Source of the DNA: Xanthobacteraceae bacterium
Lineage (GTDB): Bacteria; Pseudomonadota; Alphaproteobacteria; Rhizobiales; Xanthobacteraceae
DNA length: 39,731 nucleotides
Assembly: GCA_030041005.1 (NCBI GenBank)
Contig: JASHOR010000166.1
Coordinates: forward strand, 1-39,731
Direction of reading: 5' to 3'
Below, one piece after another: positions 1 to 7,591 of this stretch; position 1 is the first letter of the stretch, and each line of letters starts with the position of its first letter. Position numbers and translations under genes: made by a program. The notes beneath the pieces are model-generated. The model did not search any database. It was not told the DNA's origin and was given only the letters and a program-made list of their open reading frames with translations.

Positions 1-362
1 TACGATGTGTCGCATGCCGGGAGCCGAGAGACCAACGGCGGCCCCGCGACCGGCCGCTACGATCAGCGCGGAGAGGCCGGTCCGGCCAGGATCGAGCCCG
101 CAGCCGAGCAAAGGAGCACGTTGGCCGATCGCATACGCGCGCTGCAGTCCACCGCTTCCCGGATGCCCTCGACGGCCAATTGAGCCCGCGCGTTTCCAGA
201 CGCATCGTGGTCCCGCCTTCTCCGTACTTGCCTGCCAGTCGAGACGTTTGAGAACCGGGCATACGCGACGCGCGGCTCTCGCTCCTTCGGAAATGGCGGC
301 AGGCCATGGCAGTCGGCTTGACACCGCGGCCCGCGCAGCCTTAATCCCGCCTCGCACGGCAA
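1..362. other. Gene-free left edge
   Basis: This stretch precedes the tRNA. I see no convincing coding region on either strand: open frames exist only because the DNA is GC-rich, they run across the tRNA or carry low-complexity Arg/Ala/Pro translations, and none resembles a known family. It may hold the promoter of the tRNA. Confidence 0.5.
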
Positions 363-437
363 GGGCGCTTAGCTCAGCGGGAGAGCGTTCCCTTCACACG
401 GGAGAGGTCGTAGGTTCAATCCCTACAGCGCCCACCA
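363..437 (+). tRNA. tRNA-Val (anticodon CAC)
   Basis: The cloverleaf can be drawn directly. The acceptor stem GGGCGCT pairs with AGCGCCC, and the discriminator A and an encoded CCA end follow. The D arm is GCTC-AGCGGGA-GAGC. The anticodon stem closes the loop TTCACAC, giving anticodon CAC, which reads the valine codon GTG. The T arm carries the usual GGTTCAATCC core. It stands alone, with pal ending about 90 bp downstream on the other strand. Confidence 0.95.
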
Positions 438-529
438 GCGAAACCGTCAGGAGACTATAGGCGCACCGGGAGTGGAGGTGCCGTGATACCGCACGGCAAT
501 TCCGACCGGAGCAATCGAGCGCCGTTATC

Positions 530-1024
530 CTATGAGGTCTGGCCGAGCACGGTCACCGCACGGCGGTTCTGCGACCAGCAAGACTCGTTGTCGCAAACCG
601 CAACAGGCCGTTCCTTGCCGTAGGAGATCGTGCGGATGCGTTGCGCTAAAACGCCTCGGGAGATGAGATAGTCGCGCACTCTCTCCGCCCGTCGGGCGCC
701 GAGCGCGAGGTTGTATTCGCGCGTGCCGCGCTCGTCGGTATGGCCCTCGATAGTAAAATCATATTGGCTGTAGTGATTGAGCCACTGTGCCTGTTTGTCG
801 AGCGTCGCTCGCGCCTGCCCGGAAAGGTCCGAGGAATTGGTGTCGAAGAACACGCGGTCCCCGACATTAACGACAAAGTCTTGCGGGCTGCCGGGTACAT
901 TGGCATTGCCCCACGCGGCGCCACCAGGCACGTTCGCCGGATGCTTGGCGCACCCTGCAATCGCCAGTGCCGCAAGGATGATGGCGGCGAATCTAGCGCC
1001 ACGAACGATGTTCATCACCTTCAT
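530..1024 (-). CDS. pal: Peptidoglycan-associated lipoprotein Pal
   Basis: This is an outer-membrane lipoprotein of the Tol-Pal system, which tethers the outer membrane to peptidoglycan and supports envelope constriction at division. The 164-residue product has a lipoprotein signal peptide ending in the lipobox LAIAGC, then a short Pro/Gly-rich linker. A complete OmpA_C domain follows, with the peptidoglycan-binding block EGHTDERGTREYNLALGARR and a C-terminal NRRAV. I chose the ATG at 1024 because GGAGG lies 7 bases upstream; a longer frame from 1042 lacks such a site. A TTGACA-like -35 lies at 1106-1101 on the minus strand, but no clear -10 is visible. Pal genes normally follow tolB; here no tol gene is adjacent, so this may be a second copy or a relocated gene. 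The family call is secure; its being the only pal in the cell is not shown. Confidence 0.93.
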   Translation of the reverse strand: MKVMNIVRGARFAAIILAALAIAGCAKHPANVPGGAAWGNANVPGSPQDFVVNVGDRVFFDTNSSDLSGQARATLDKQAQWLNHYSQYDFTIEGHTDERGTREYNLALGARRAERVRDYLISRGVLAQRIRTISYGKERPVAVCDNESCWSQNRRAVTVLGQTS

Positions 1025-1293
1025 TCGGCAGCCTCCACTCACTGAAGATCACGACTGGCCCCGGGAGTGGTCTAGCTGAACGATCGTTAAGCGAAGCTTT
1101 TGTCAATCTTGATGCAACCTTGAAAAAAGATGTTCCGGCTTGGAAAGCACCTGGAAACTATTCCGATGGTTACTGGAAGGTAAGCGGAGCGGAAGAAGCA
1201 GCTTTGCCGGACTGACGATAGATTTTGCTTCGTTCAACCCATCCCATGAATTTGCCGCTGGAACGGCGTCGACGCAGTGATTACTTTGCCGTC

Positions 1294-1593
1294 ATGACTG
1301 CCGCCGCCACAAAAAGCCCGCGCCTTACCGAGCGGCAGTTCGCGCTCATCGCCCGCGCGCTCGCCGAGCCGCGGCGCTTCGAAATGCTCAAGGAGATCGG
1401 CGCGTGCGCCGGGCCGGCCGCGTGCAGCGCCTTACACAAGAAGCACAAGGTGAGCGCCGCGACGCTGTCCCACCACCTCAAGGAACTCGAGACCGCGGGC
1501 CTGATTGAAATCGTCCGTCAGGGAAAATTCGCCAATCTGCTTCTCAACCGCGGCGTGCTGCGCGCCTATCTCGATCGCTTGGCGAAGATCTAA
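1294..1593 (+). CDS. ArsR-type winged-helix transcriptional regulator
   Basis: This is a small DNA-binding protein of 99 residues from this start. The order is typical of ArsR/HTH_20 regulators: an N-terminal helix with [15 protein letters not shown], the recognition region [23 protein letters not shown], and a wing ([23 protein letters not shown]). Cysteines in the [15 protein letters not shown] segment lie just before the recognition helices, but they do not form the classical arsenic CxC motif, so the effector is unknown. Neither this ATG nor the earlier one at 1246 has a good ribosome site; I prefer 1294 because homologous proteins start shortly before the first helix. The gene is divergent from pal and is followed 132 bp later by an SDR enzyme on the same strand, a plausible target. 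Confidence 0.8.
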   Translation: MTAAATKSPRLTERQFALIARALAEPRRFEMLKEIGACAGPAACSALHKKHKVSAATLSHHLKELETAGLIEIVRQGKFANLLLNRGVLRAYLDRLAKI

Positions 1594-1725
1594 CCCCCTC
1601 CCCCTTGCGGCCTGCAGGCTCGCGCCATAGTTCGACGGCCATCGAACTATAGATGCGGCGGTTCCGCACATGCCGGTTCCACGGGGCGGGCGGCGGGCCG
1701 CGCGCCGCCGCAACGGGAGCAATCT

Positions 1726-2475
1726 ATGAGTGATCTCAAAGGCAAAGTGGCAATCGTGACCGGTGCTTCGAAGGGCATCGGCGCCGGCATCGCCAGGAGC
1801 CTCGCCGCGGCCGGTGCCGCGGTAGCGGTGAACTATGCGTCGAGCCGTGACGGCGCCGACCGCGTCGTCGCCGACATCAAGGCCAAGGGCGGCAGGGCAA
1901 TCGCGGTAAAAGGCGACGTCGCCAAGTCCGCAGACGTCTGCCGCCTGTTCGAGGAAACCAGAAAAGCGTTCGGACGCATCGACGTTCTGGTGAACAACGC
2001 CGGCACCTATCATTTCCAGCCGCTGGAAGACTTCACCGAGGACGAATTCCACCTGCAGTTCAACACCAACGTGCTCGGTACCATCCTCACCGCCAAGGAA
2101 GCGGCCAAGCGTTTCGGCCCGGACGGCGGCAGCATCATCAATATCTCCTCAGTGGCAAGCGAGCAGGCGGTGCCGACGGCGATGATCTATTCCGCCAGCA
2201 AAGGCGCCGTCGACACTCTGACGCGCGTGCTCGCCGCCGAGCTTGGCCCGCGCAAGATCCGCGTCAACGCTATTGCGCCGGGCGGCGTCGAGACCGAGGG
2301 CACCCACGCCGCCGGCGTCGTCGGCGGTGATTTCGAGCAGCAAATGGTGGCGCGCACCGCGCTCGGCAGGCTCGGCCAGCCCGACGACATCGCGCGCGTC
2401 GCCGTGTTCCTCGCCTCCGACGATGCGGCGTGGGTTACCGGCGAGCGGCTCACTGCGTCGGGCGGGTATCACTGA
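1726..2475 (+). CDS. SDR-family oxidoreductase (FabG-like)
   Basis: This is a 249-residue classical short-chain dehydrogenase/reductase, a cytoplasmic NAD(P)-dependent enzyme acting on carbonyl or hydroxyl groups. Visible motifs are the Rossmann TGASKGIG (residues 12-19), the structural NNAG (90-93), a catalytic Ser in INISS (about 141), the YxxxK pair Y155/K159, and the PGGVETEG segment. GGGAG five bases before the ATG supports the start. The resemblance is to 3-oxoacyl-ACP reductase-like proteins, but this subgroup is broad: many members reduce sugars, ketones or xenobiotics rather than fatty-acid intermediates. No acyl carrier protein or other fab gene is nearby, so a housekeeping fatty-acid role is unlikely. 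The upstream ArsR-like gene may regulate it. Confidence 0.9.
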   Translation: MSDLKGKVAIVTGASKGIGAGIARSLAAAGAAVAVNYASSRDGADRVVADIKAKGGRAIAVKGDVAKSADVCRLFEETRKAFGRIDVLVNNAGTYHFQPLEDFTEDEFHLQFNTNVLGTILTAKEAAKRFGPDGGSIINISSVASEQAVPTAMIYSASKGAVDTLTRVLAAELGPRKIRVNAIAPGGVETEGTHAAGVVGGDFEQQMVARTALGRLGQPDDIARVAVFLASDDAAWVTGERLTASGGYH

Positions 2476-2493
2476 GGCGCGGCGAGCTGGCAC

Positions 2494-2700
2494 CGGCAAT
2501 GAACCGATTCGGACATCGCAATCGTGCCGGCTCTACAAGGACCGCCAATGATTGGCGCCCTTCCTGCCCACCTTATTGGGCTCGGTGTTGAAAAGCATTT
2601 CATTGGCCTTCTCGTAGGCCTTTGCCAGATGAAGCCAGCTCGATTGACAGCGGAGGTAGTCGGCACGAAGCTGATCGGTGGAGGCGTTCTCGGCCATTTG
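2494..2700. repeat. Direct repeat, copy 1 (contains a small gene)
   Basis: About 200 bp of this stretch recurs at 3024-3220 with scattered substitutions and a few small indels. From about 2570 onward the two copies align without gaps at a constant offset of 522 bases. This copy carries the intact small gene at 2533-2757 on the minus strand; the other carries its decayed version. Confidence 0.8.
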
Positions 2701-2757
2701 GCCGCATCTTGCCGCCTCTGCGTGGCACGACACGATATATGAATTGAAACCGATCAT
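2533..2757 (-). CDS. Small hypothetical protein, bradyrhizobial type
   Basis: A 74-residue protein without signal peptide or membrane segment. Its pattern, an N-terminal HAEAARCGQMAENAST followed by LRADYLRCQSSWLHLAKAYEKANEML, is that of small Cys/Trp-containing helical proteins common in Bradyrhizobium and relatives, where a conserved Trp-x-x-Leu-Ala-x-x-Tyr core is usual. Their function is unknown to me. A decayed tandem copy lies about 520 bp away, which supports this being a real gene family rather than a chance frame. No strong ribosome site is visible before the ATG. It may be expressed alone: the neighbouring SDR gene converges on it from the other strand. Confidence 0.65.
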   Translation of the reverse strand: MIGFNSYIVSCHAEAARCGQMAENASTDQLRADYLRCQSSWLHLAKAYEKANEMLFNTEPNKVGRKGANHWRSL

Positions 2758-3023
2758 GGACGGCAGGCCCGAGTTTGTCGTCTGGAAGACGCAGGCTAGC
2801 CCCCGTCAGTCCATGACGAAAACGTGACATCCTGCCGCTGCGTGGACGCGGTGTGTCGCGGCGCTCCAAAGTATGGAGGCTTCCTCGTGCCGGCTGGCTG
2901 GCAAGACGAAAAACGGCGGTTGAGGAATAGGCGCGTAGTGGCGCCTCGCTGAACCAAGGTGATGTCCGCGACTTGGTCGCGATCGGGGAATAAGCCGACA
3001 TCGCGCTGATTTCCCGTAGCCGG

Positions 3024-3220
3024 CGGCAATGACGATTCGAACATCGCCGGGTCTACTACAAAGACCCTGGCGAGCACCGCTCTTCCTGTTCACCTCACTG
3101 GGCTCGGTATTGAAGAGTATTTCATTGGCCTTCTCGCAGGCCTTTGCTAGATTAAGCGAACTCGATTGACGGTGGAACTGGTCGGCACGAATCTGATCGA
3201 TGGGGGGTTCTGTGAACAAT
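3024..3220. repeat. Direct repeat, copy 2 (decayed)
   Basis: This is the second copy of the repeat at 2494-2700. Shared landmarks include GGCTCGGT, TTTCATTGGCCTTCTC, CTCGATTGAC and GTCGGCACGAA. Its right end covers the start of the TPR-2OG gene, so that gene's initiation region evolved inside the repeat. Confidence 0.8.
3050..3216 (-). pseudogene. Decayed copy of the small bradyrhizobial-type gene
   Basis: Read on the minus strand, this stretch encodes IDQIRADQFHRQSSSLNLAK followed by ACEKANEILFNTEPSEV, clearly matching the intact neighbour (TDQLRADYLRCQSSWLHLAK, AYEKANEMLFNTEPNKV). The first 20 or so codons, including the HAEAARC segment and the ATG, are missing. The conserved Trp has become Ser. 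After NRKSG the reading frame no longer ends where the intact copy does. The fragment overlaps the first bases of the TPR-2OG gene on the opposite strand. It is best read as a relic of a tandem duplication. Confidence 0.65.
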
Positions 3221-4441
3221 TCGAAACCGTCTAAGTTCCAAGCTGAATTAGATGAGGTCGTCGCTTACCGTAATGCCGGGCGTTTGGCAGATGCGGAGAA
3301 CGCGTGCCGCCGCCTTTTGCGAACACGGCCCAGCCACGCCAAAGCGAATTTAATGCTCGGCATGCTCCTCCTGGAACAACGAAAGGTGGCGGACGCTGAA
3401 GCGCCGTTACGGCGGGTCGTCGCCGTCGCGCCGACTGACGCCGATGGGCATTACAATCTCGGCATGTGTCTGCACGATCAGGGCAAGTACGATGACGCCG
3501 AAGTGGCGTTACGAAAAGCGCTTGAGCTGGATCCGTACAGGCACGAAATCCTCCGGTCCCTCGGCGGCACACTATTCAATCAAGGCCGCTTCGCAGACAG
3601 CGTCCCATTGTTCAGGCGGTACGTCGAGCTGGAATACGGCTCACAAAATGCGGCCGTGCGTGGACCTTTCCCGCCGCATAAGTCGTGGCACGACAAGGAG
3701 CAGCGTGATTACCTCAATAGCGGTGCTGGCGGAGCGGACACCGTTGCGCGCTTCAATCTCGAAGAGGGCGCGCGGATTTCAGGCCGGACAATCAATCCCG
3801 ATAGTTCGGGGGGCGAGATAACGGCGAAATGGCAGAACGGCTCGCCGCAACTTGTGGTCATCGACAATCTTTTGACGGACGAAGCCCTGAACAGGCTTCG
3901 CGACTATTGCTGGCGCTCGACGATCTGGAATCAGATTTACGCGAATGGCTACGTTGGCGCGCTCCCGGAGGACGGTTTTGCCTGCCCGCTTCTGGTGCAA
4001 ATCGCCGACGAATTACGGAGCACTTATCCGGCGATCCTGGACCACCTCCCCCTCATGCGCTGTTGGGCGTTCAAGTATGACAGTGAGCTCACGGGCATCA
4101 ATATCCATGCGGACTTCGCGGCAGTGAATATCAATTTCTGGATTACTCCCGACGATGCCAATCTGGATCGGGAAAGCGGTGGCCTGGTTGTTTGGGACAA
4201 ACCGGCACCGCTCGAATGGACATTCGAAGAGTATAACAATGAAGAAAAGATGATCCGGGAATTTCTCGCTCAAACTGGGGCGAAATCGGTGACGATCCCG
4301 TATCGTTCGAACCGTGCCGTCATATTTGATTCCGATCTGTTTCACAAAACCGATAAAATCTCATTCAAGCGCGGTTATCTCAACCGTCGAATCAACATCA
4401 CAATGCTCTATGGCCTCCGCGAGGCTTCCCCAAGGCATTGA
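3200..4441 (+). CDS. TPR protein with 2OG-Fe(II) oxygenase-like domain (copy 1)
   Basis: This is a 413-residue, probably cytoplasmic protein. Residues about 12-145 form three to four tetratricopeptide repeats (for example YNLGMCLHDQGKYDDAEVAL), which normally bind protein partners. Residues about 215-405 resemble a double-stranded beta-helix oxygenase: a metal-binding HxD at H303/D305 (NIHADFAAVNINFW), a distal His at H382 (DLFHKTD) and a 2-oxoglutarate-binding Arg near 396 (NRRINITMLYG). All ligands expected for an active Fe(II)/2OG enzyme are present, so hydroxylation of a protein or peptide is plausible, but the substrate is unknown. The ATG at 3200 has no ribosome site; a GTG at 3212 preceded by GGGGGG is an alternative. 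A clear paralog lies at 33082-34398. The gene stands alone, 280-320 bp upstream of luxR. Confidence 0.82.
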   Translation: MGGSVNNSKPSKFQAELDEVVAYRNAGRLADAENACRRLLRTRPSHAKANLMLGMLLLEQRKVADAEAPLRRVVAVAPTDADGHYNLGMCLHDQGKYDDAEVALRKALELDPYRHEILRSLGGTLFNQGRFADSVPLFRRYVELEYGSQNAAVRGPFPPHKSWHDKEQRDYLNSGAGGADTVARFNLEEGARISGRTINPDSSGGEITAKWQNGSPQLVVIDNLLTDEALNRLRDYCWRSTIWNQIYANGYVGALPEDGFACPLLVQIADELRSTYPAILDHLPLMRCWAFKYDSELTGINIHADFAAVNINFWITPDDANLDRESGGLVVWDKPAPLEWTFEEYNNEEKMIREFLAQTGAKSVTIPYRSNRAVIFDSDLFHKTDKISFKRGYLNRRINITMLYGLREASPRH

Positions 4442-4765
4442 AGTCGAGCTTCATCTGCGGAGAGAGCTTAGACTGACTGATGCAATTACTGACGTCCGCT
4501 TCCGGGCGCATCGCGGAAGGAGGCAACCGCGCCTTCGCATGCGACAGACGGACGCGGCCTTCTCGACCAGAAGTTGCATCGACGTGACTGACCCGACCTC
4601 GCCGATGGCAGCACACGGCGAACCCGCGTCCCTGTCCACGAACGGGGGAGCGTCCATTTGGAGAGCGGGAGACGGTTTGCAATCCTGCCGAGTGTATGAA
4701 CCTGCTGGTACGACAATAGCCGTGTGCCTATACTGACGCGGCATTTTCGGGGCCTTTGTCGCGAC
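4442..4765. other. Intergenic region before luxR
   Basis: About 320 bp between the TPR-2OG gene and the preferred luxR start. I see no supported gene, tRNA or clear hairpin. It presumably carries the luxR promoter. A GTG at 4724 in the luxR frame would shorten the gap by 42 bases. Confidence 0.5.
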
Positions 4766-5506
4766 ATGTTCAACGGCGATGAGTATGCCAAGCGCACGTT
4801 AGATTTTGTCGAGCGACTCCAGCAGCTTGAACGTTACGAGGATATCTGCCGGCACATTGCCAGCGAATTGGAGTGGTTCGGATTCAGTTGCGTGAGTAGC
4901 TGGTCGATGCCCGGCCCCGGCGACGAGCCGGCCGATTGCATTCTGCTCAACAACCGTCCGAAGGAATACGTCGACCGCTACATCGAGCGCAATTACGTCC
5001 TGCGCGATCCCGTGGTCACTGAACTTCGCCGGAATTTGCAGCCGTTCTCGTGGGGCGATGTGCGCGCCAATCGCGATCTGACAAAATCGGAAAAGTCGAT
5101 CATGGACGAAGCGCGCGAATTTGGCGCAAACGACGGTTTCATCGTTCCGATCGTTACGCTTTCCGGCTCGGTTTCCCTTTTCAGCCCCTGCGGCGCCGAC
5201 CCCAACCTCTCGCAACGGGCGCGGGCGGCGATTGAACTCATCGGCATGTACAGCTTCCAGGCGCTGCAACGCTCTCTGCTCGCGCACAAGCGCCAGGAAA
5301 CGGCGCACATGCCGCTCTCCCCGCGCGAGCGCGAGGTCATGCACTGGGTCGCCTTCGGCAAGACTGACGAGGAAATTGCCGACATTCTCTCGCTGAGCAC
5401 CCCCACCGTGACCTGGCATGTCGAAAATGCCAAGCGAAAATTGGACGCCTTTCGCCGCACCTACGCCGTGGTACGGGCGATCCGTTCCGGTGAAATATCC
5501 CTTTAG
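4766..5506 (+). CDS. LuxR-family quorum-sensing regulator
   Basis: A 246-residue transcription factor that should bind an acyl- or aryl-homoserine lactone and then DNA. The N-terminal autoinducer domain (about residues 15-165) keeps the family signature: the run EYVDRYIERNYVLRDPV with D81-P82, W96 in PFSWGD, and the NDGFIVP segment with its conserved Gly. The usual pocket Trp of the first block is Tyr (PKEYVDRY), which may alter signal choice. The C-terminal LuxR-type HTH (about 183-246) begins LSPREREVMHW and continues through TDEEIADILSLSTPTVTWHV. I prefer the ATG at 4766; a GTG at 4724 would add 14 residues. The cognate synthase gene luxI follows 120 bp downstream on the same strand, with a palindrome between them, so autoregulation of luxI is likely. 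Confidence 0.9.
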   Translation: MFNGDEYAKRTLDFVERLQQLERYEDICRHIASELEWFGFSCVSSWSMPGPGDEPADCILLNNRPKEYVDRYIERNYVLRDPVVTELRRNLQPFSWGDVRANRDLTKSEKSIMDEAREFGANDGFIVPIVTLSGSVSLFSPCGADPNLSQRARAAIELIGMYSFQALQRSLLAHKRQETAHMPLSPREREVMHWVAFGKTDEEIADILSLSTPTVTWHVENAKRKLDAFRRTYAVVRAIRSGEISL

Positions 5507-5552
5507 CTCAAAAGTTTGACCGATTGCGGCAGACCGCCGGGCGTGCACCCCC

Positions 5553-5564
5553 CTAAGTTCTTAG
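5553..5564. promoter_or_regulatory. Palindrome upstream of luxI, candidate lux box
   Basis: CTAAGTTCTTAG is a perfect 5-bp inverted repeat around TT, placed 62 bp before the luxI ATG in the only gap between luxR and luxI. Position and symmetry fit a binding site for the adjacent LuxR dimer. It is shorter than the usual 18-20 bp lux box, and the sequence does not match the classical consensus, so this rests on position. Confidence 0.4.
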
Positions 5565-5626
5565 AGTAGCCATCCGGTTCGCCGACTGCGCATTCTCCCG
5601 GAAAGTCGTTTGAAGGGAGAGCGCCA

Positions 5627-6295
5627 ATGATTCTAACACTCACGCTGCGCGACCGCGGTTCCCACGCCGCGCTGTTTTCGGAGTACTTTCGGCTCCGTCA
5701 CGATGTCTTCGTCAAAGGCCGCGGCTGGTCGTTGCCGACCACCAACGGCATGGAGATCGATCAATACGACGACAACGACGCGGTGTATTTTCTTGACGTC
5801 GGCGAGCAGGAGCGAATTCAGGCCGCCATCCGCATCACGCCCACGATCAAGTCCTCGCTGATCGCCGATTACTTTCCGCATCTCGTCGAGAATGGTCAAT
5901 CGCCGCGCTCGCCGTCGATTTACGAATGCACACGATACATCGTGATTCCGCCGCGCAAGAGCCGCGATGACAATCGCCTGGCCAAGGGAAGGATCATTGC
6001 GGCGATGCTGGGTTGGAGCATCGATCACGGCTTGACGTATCTGCAGACGGTCATCGATTCCGTGGCGCTGCCGACCTACCTGGAACTTACGCCACGCACG
6101 ATGCCGCTTGGCCTGCCGCACCCGTACGGAGGCGGCCGCAAAACGCCCGGCGGCGGCGAGTGCATGGCCATTCGTTGGCCGATCTGCACGCAGGTACTCG
6201 ATGACGTTCGTCAGTATGGCGGGCTGATCGAGATCGAGCCCGCCGCCGCGGCCTATGCCCGGCCCGCCCAGCCTACAGCCCAACTCATCCACTGA
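5627..6295 (+). CDS. Acyl-homoserine-lactone synthase, LuxI family
   Basis: This 222-residue cytoplasmic enzyme joins S-adenosylmethionine to an acyl or aryl thioester to make a homoserine-lactone signal. The conserved LuxI residues fall almost exactly at the family numbering: R24, F28, W34 (RLRHDVFVKGRGW), E43, D45, D48 (MEIDQYD), R69, F83, and E100/R103 (YECTRYI). GGGAG eight bases upstream supports the ATG. The C-terminal half carries an uncommon Gly-rich stretch (PHPYGGGRKTPGGGECMAIRW). In rhizobial relatives, BjaI, BraI and RpaI use isovaleryl-, cinnamoyl- and p-coumaroyl-CoA rather than fatty acyl-ACP; the signal here cannot be deduced, but a CoA-linked branched or aryl substrate is a reasonable alternative to a fatty acid. 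A PhyH-family dioxygenase starts 38 bp downstream and is probably co-transcribed. Confidence 0.93.
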   Translation: MILTLTLRDRGSHAALFSEYFRLRHDVFVKGRGWSLPTTNGMEIDQYDDNDAVYFLDVGEQERIQAAIRITPTIKSSLIADYFPHLVENGQSPRSPSIYECTRYIVIPPRKSRDDNRLAKGRIIAAMLGWSIDHGLTYLQTVIDSVALPTYLELTPRTMPLGLPHPYGGGRKTPGGGECMAIRWPICTQVLDDVRQYGGLIEIEPAAAAYARPAQPTAQLIH

Positions 6296-6333
6296 AGACG
6301 AGATTCGCCGATCAACGCCGATGGAGGCTTGAA

Positions 6334-7302
6334 ATGTCAAAGCTCACACGCCCGATAACGAAGGACGAAGTTGCCGCGTACCAGGTCGCCGGAGTCGTAC
6401 TTCTGCGCGGCATCCTTGATCTCCAGACCGTCAACGGCCTTCGTCATAGCATCGACGACGCGGTCCGAACCATTGCAGACAGTCCAAGCGGCTATGACTT
6501 GAGTTCGTTGACGCGCGCCGCGGAAATCGAAGATCAACAACTGCTTCAGGCCGAGAGCGGCGGGCAGCATAACGTCGCCGCGTTGGTCGATCACATCAAG
6601 GCAAGCGGCAAACGTTTTCTGTTCGACAATCAAGCGACGGCGAAGGGCAGCTTTTTCCTGGATACCGGAATAGCCTCTCGCATTCGTCCCTTCCGCCGCT
6701 TCACGCTGAACGGTCCGGGACCGGAAATCGCCGCGGCGCTGCTTCAATCGGACAAGGTCAACTTTTTCGGGGACCAGATTTTCGTCAAGGAACCCGGCAC
6801 GCGCGAGCGGACGGCCTTTCACCAGGACGCCACCTACTTTGAGATCGACGGCGATCAGTGCTGCGTATTGTGGATTCCGGTCGATCCGGTCACGGTGGAG
6901 ACGGGCGCGATGCAATACCTGCGCGGCTCCCAGCGCGACGGCAAGCTCTACCAGCCCAACGTTTTCGTCGCCCAGACCGCGCTGCCTGGCGCGCAGGGCG
7001 AGCTGCTGCCGGACATCGAAGGGCACATGGAGGAATACGACATCGTACACTTCGATACCGAGCCCGGCGACGTGATCGTCCACCACTATCGCACCGTGCA
7101 TGGCGCAGGCGGCAACCAAAGCCGCTACCAGGTCCGTCGCGCGGCGTCGTTGCGTTTCTGCGGCGACGACATCCGCTACAAGGTCCGGCCATGGGCGCCC
7201 CGGCAACTGCACCATACCCACCAGCTTCAGGACGGCGATCCACTGAGCGGCCCGGACTTTCCGGTCGTCTGGCGCCGGCAAAGCGAGCAGGAGGCGGCGT
7301 GA
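6334..7302 (+). CDS. Phytanoyl-CoA dioxygenase (PhyH) family protein
   Basis: This is a 322-residue Fe(II)/2-oxoglutarate-dependent oxygenase of the PhyH family, cytoplasmic. The metal triad is visible: H163 and D165 in FHQDATYFE, and H256 in HHYRTVHGAGGN. The 2-oxoglutarate-binding Arg follows at 268/269 (QVRRAASLRF). Between them lies the typical CCVLWIPVDPVTVETGAMQY block. GGAGG seven bases before the ATG supports the start. It lies 38 bp after luxI, and its stop overlaps the next small gene (ATGA), so all three are likely one transcript. Bacterial PhyH proteins hydroxylate a wide range of small molecules; modification of the homoserine-lactone signal, its acyl precursor or a quorum-controlled metabolite are all possible. 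A luxR-luxI-phyH neighbourhood has, as I recall, also been noted in sphingomonads. Confidence 0.9.
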   Translation: MSKLTRPITKDEVAAYQVAGVVLLRGILDLQTVNGLRHSIDDAVRTIADSPSGYDLSSLTRAAEIEDQQLLQAESGGQHNVAALVDHIKASGKRFLFDNQATAKGSFFLDTGIASRIRPFRRFTLNGPGPEIAAALLQSDKVNFFGDQIFVKEPGTRERTAFHQDATYFEIDGDQCCVLWIPVDPVTVETGAMQYLRGSQRDGKLYQPNVFVAQTALPGAQGELLPDIEGHMEEYDIVHFDTEPGDVIVHHYRTVHGAGGNQSRYQVRRAASLRFCGDDIRYKVRPWAPRQLHHTHQLQDGDPLSGPDFPVVWRRQSEQEAA

Positions 7303-7544
7303 TGATCATGCCACAGCAAACCTCGGAGAACGAAGTCGCCGTGTCGGCAGGCCGCGGCGCGCCAGCGGAGCATTTCGCACCACAGGTGGCAAGCCCCGAA
7401 AAGGCGATCGAGCTGATGCTGGACTACGCCATCATGGAAGCGGCGGAACTCAGGCTCCCCGTTCTCGTGTACTTGCTCAGGATGGCCCAGCTCGAGCTTA
7501 GCGTTGTGACCGGCGGAACGCCGGGAGCTTCCGCTTTTCGGTAG
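7302..7544 (+). CDS. Small hypothetical protein in the luxI operon (80 aa)
   Basis: The ATG overlaps the stop codon of the PhyH gene in an ATGA arrangement, a strong sign of translational coupling and of a real gene. The 80-residue product has a polar, probably disordered first third and then an amphipathic helical section (PEKAIELMLDYAIMEAAELR followed by LPVLVYLLRMAQLEL). I recognise no domain. There is no signal peptide, and the hydrophobic stretch is too short and too charged for a clear membrane span. The helical part resembles the small dimerising helices of short regulators or partner subunits, but that is only an impression. Together with the next small gene it forms the tail of the quorum-sensing operon. 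Confidence 0.65.
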   Translation: MIMPQQTSENEVAVSAGRGAPAEHFAPQVASPEKAIELMLDYAIMEAAELRLPVLVYLLRMAQLELSVVTGGTPGASAFR

Positions 7545-7591
7545 CTCCGCGGCGGGCACATCGCACGGCATCGCGCAGGCTGGACAACGAA

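Noticed and set aside
363-437. tRNA as a possible attachment site for an integrated element
   Set aside because: No integrase, phage gene or repeated tRNA 3' end was seen in the window.
5-460. Open frame spanning the left edge and the tRNA
   Set aside because: It runs straight through the tRNA-Val gene and its translation is low-complexity; not a gene.
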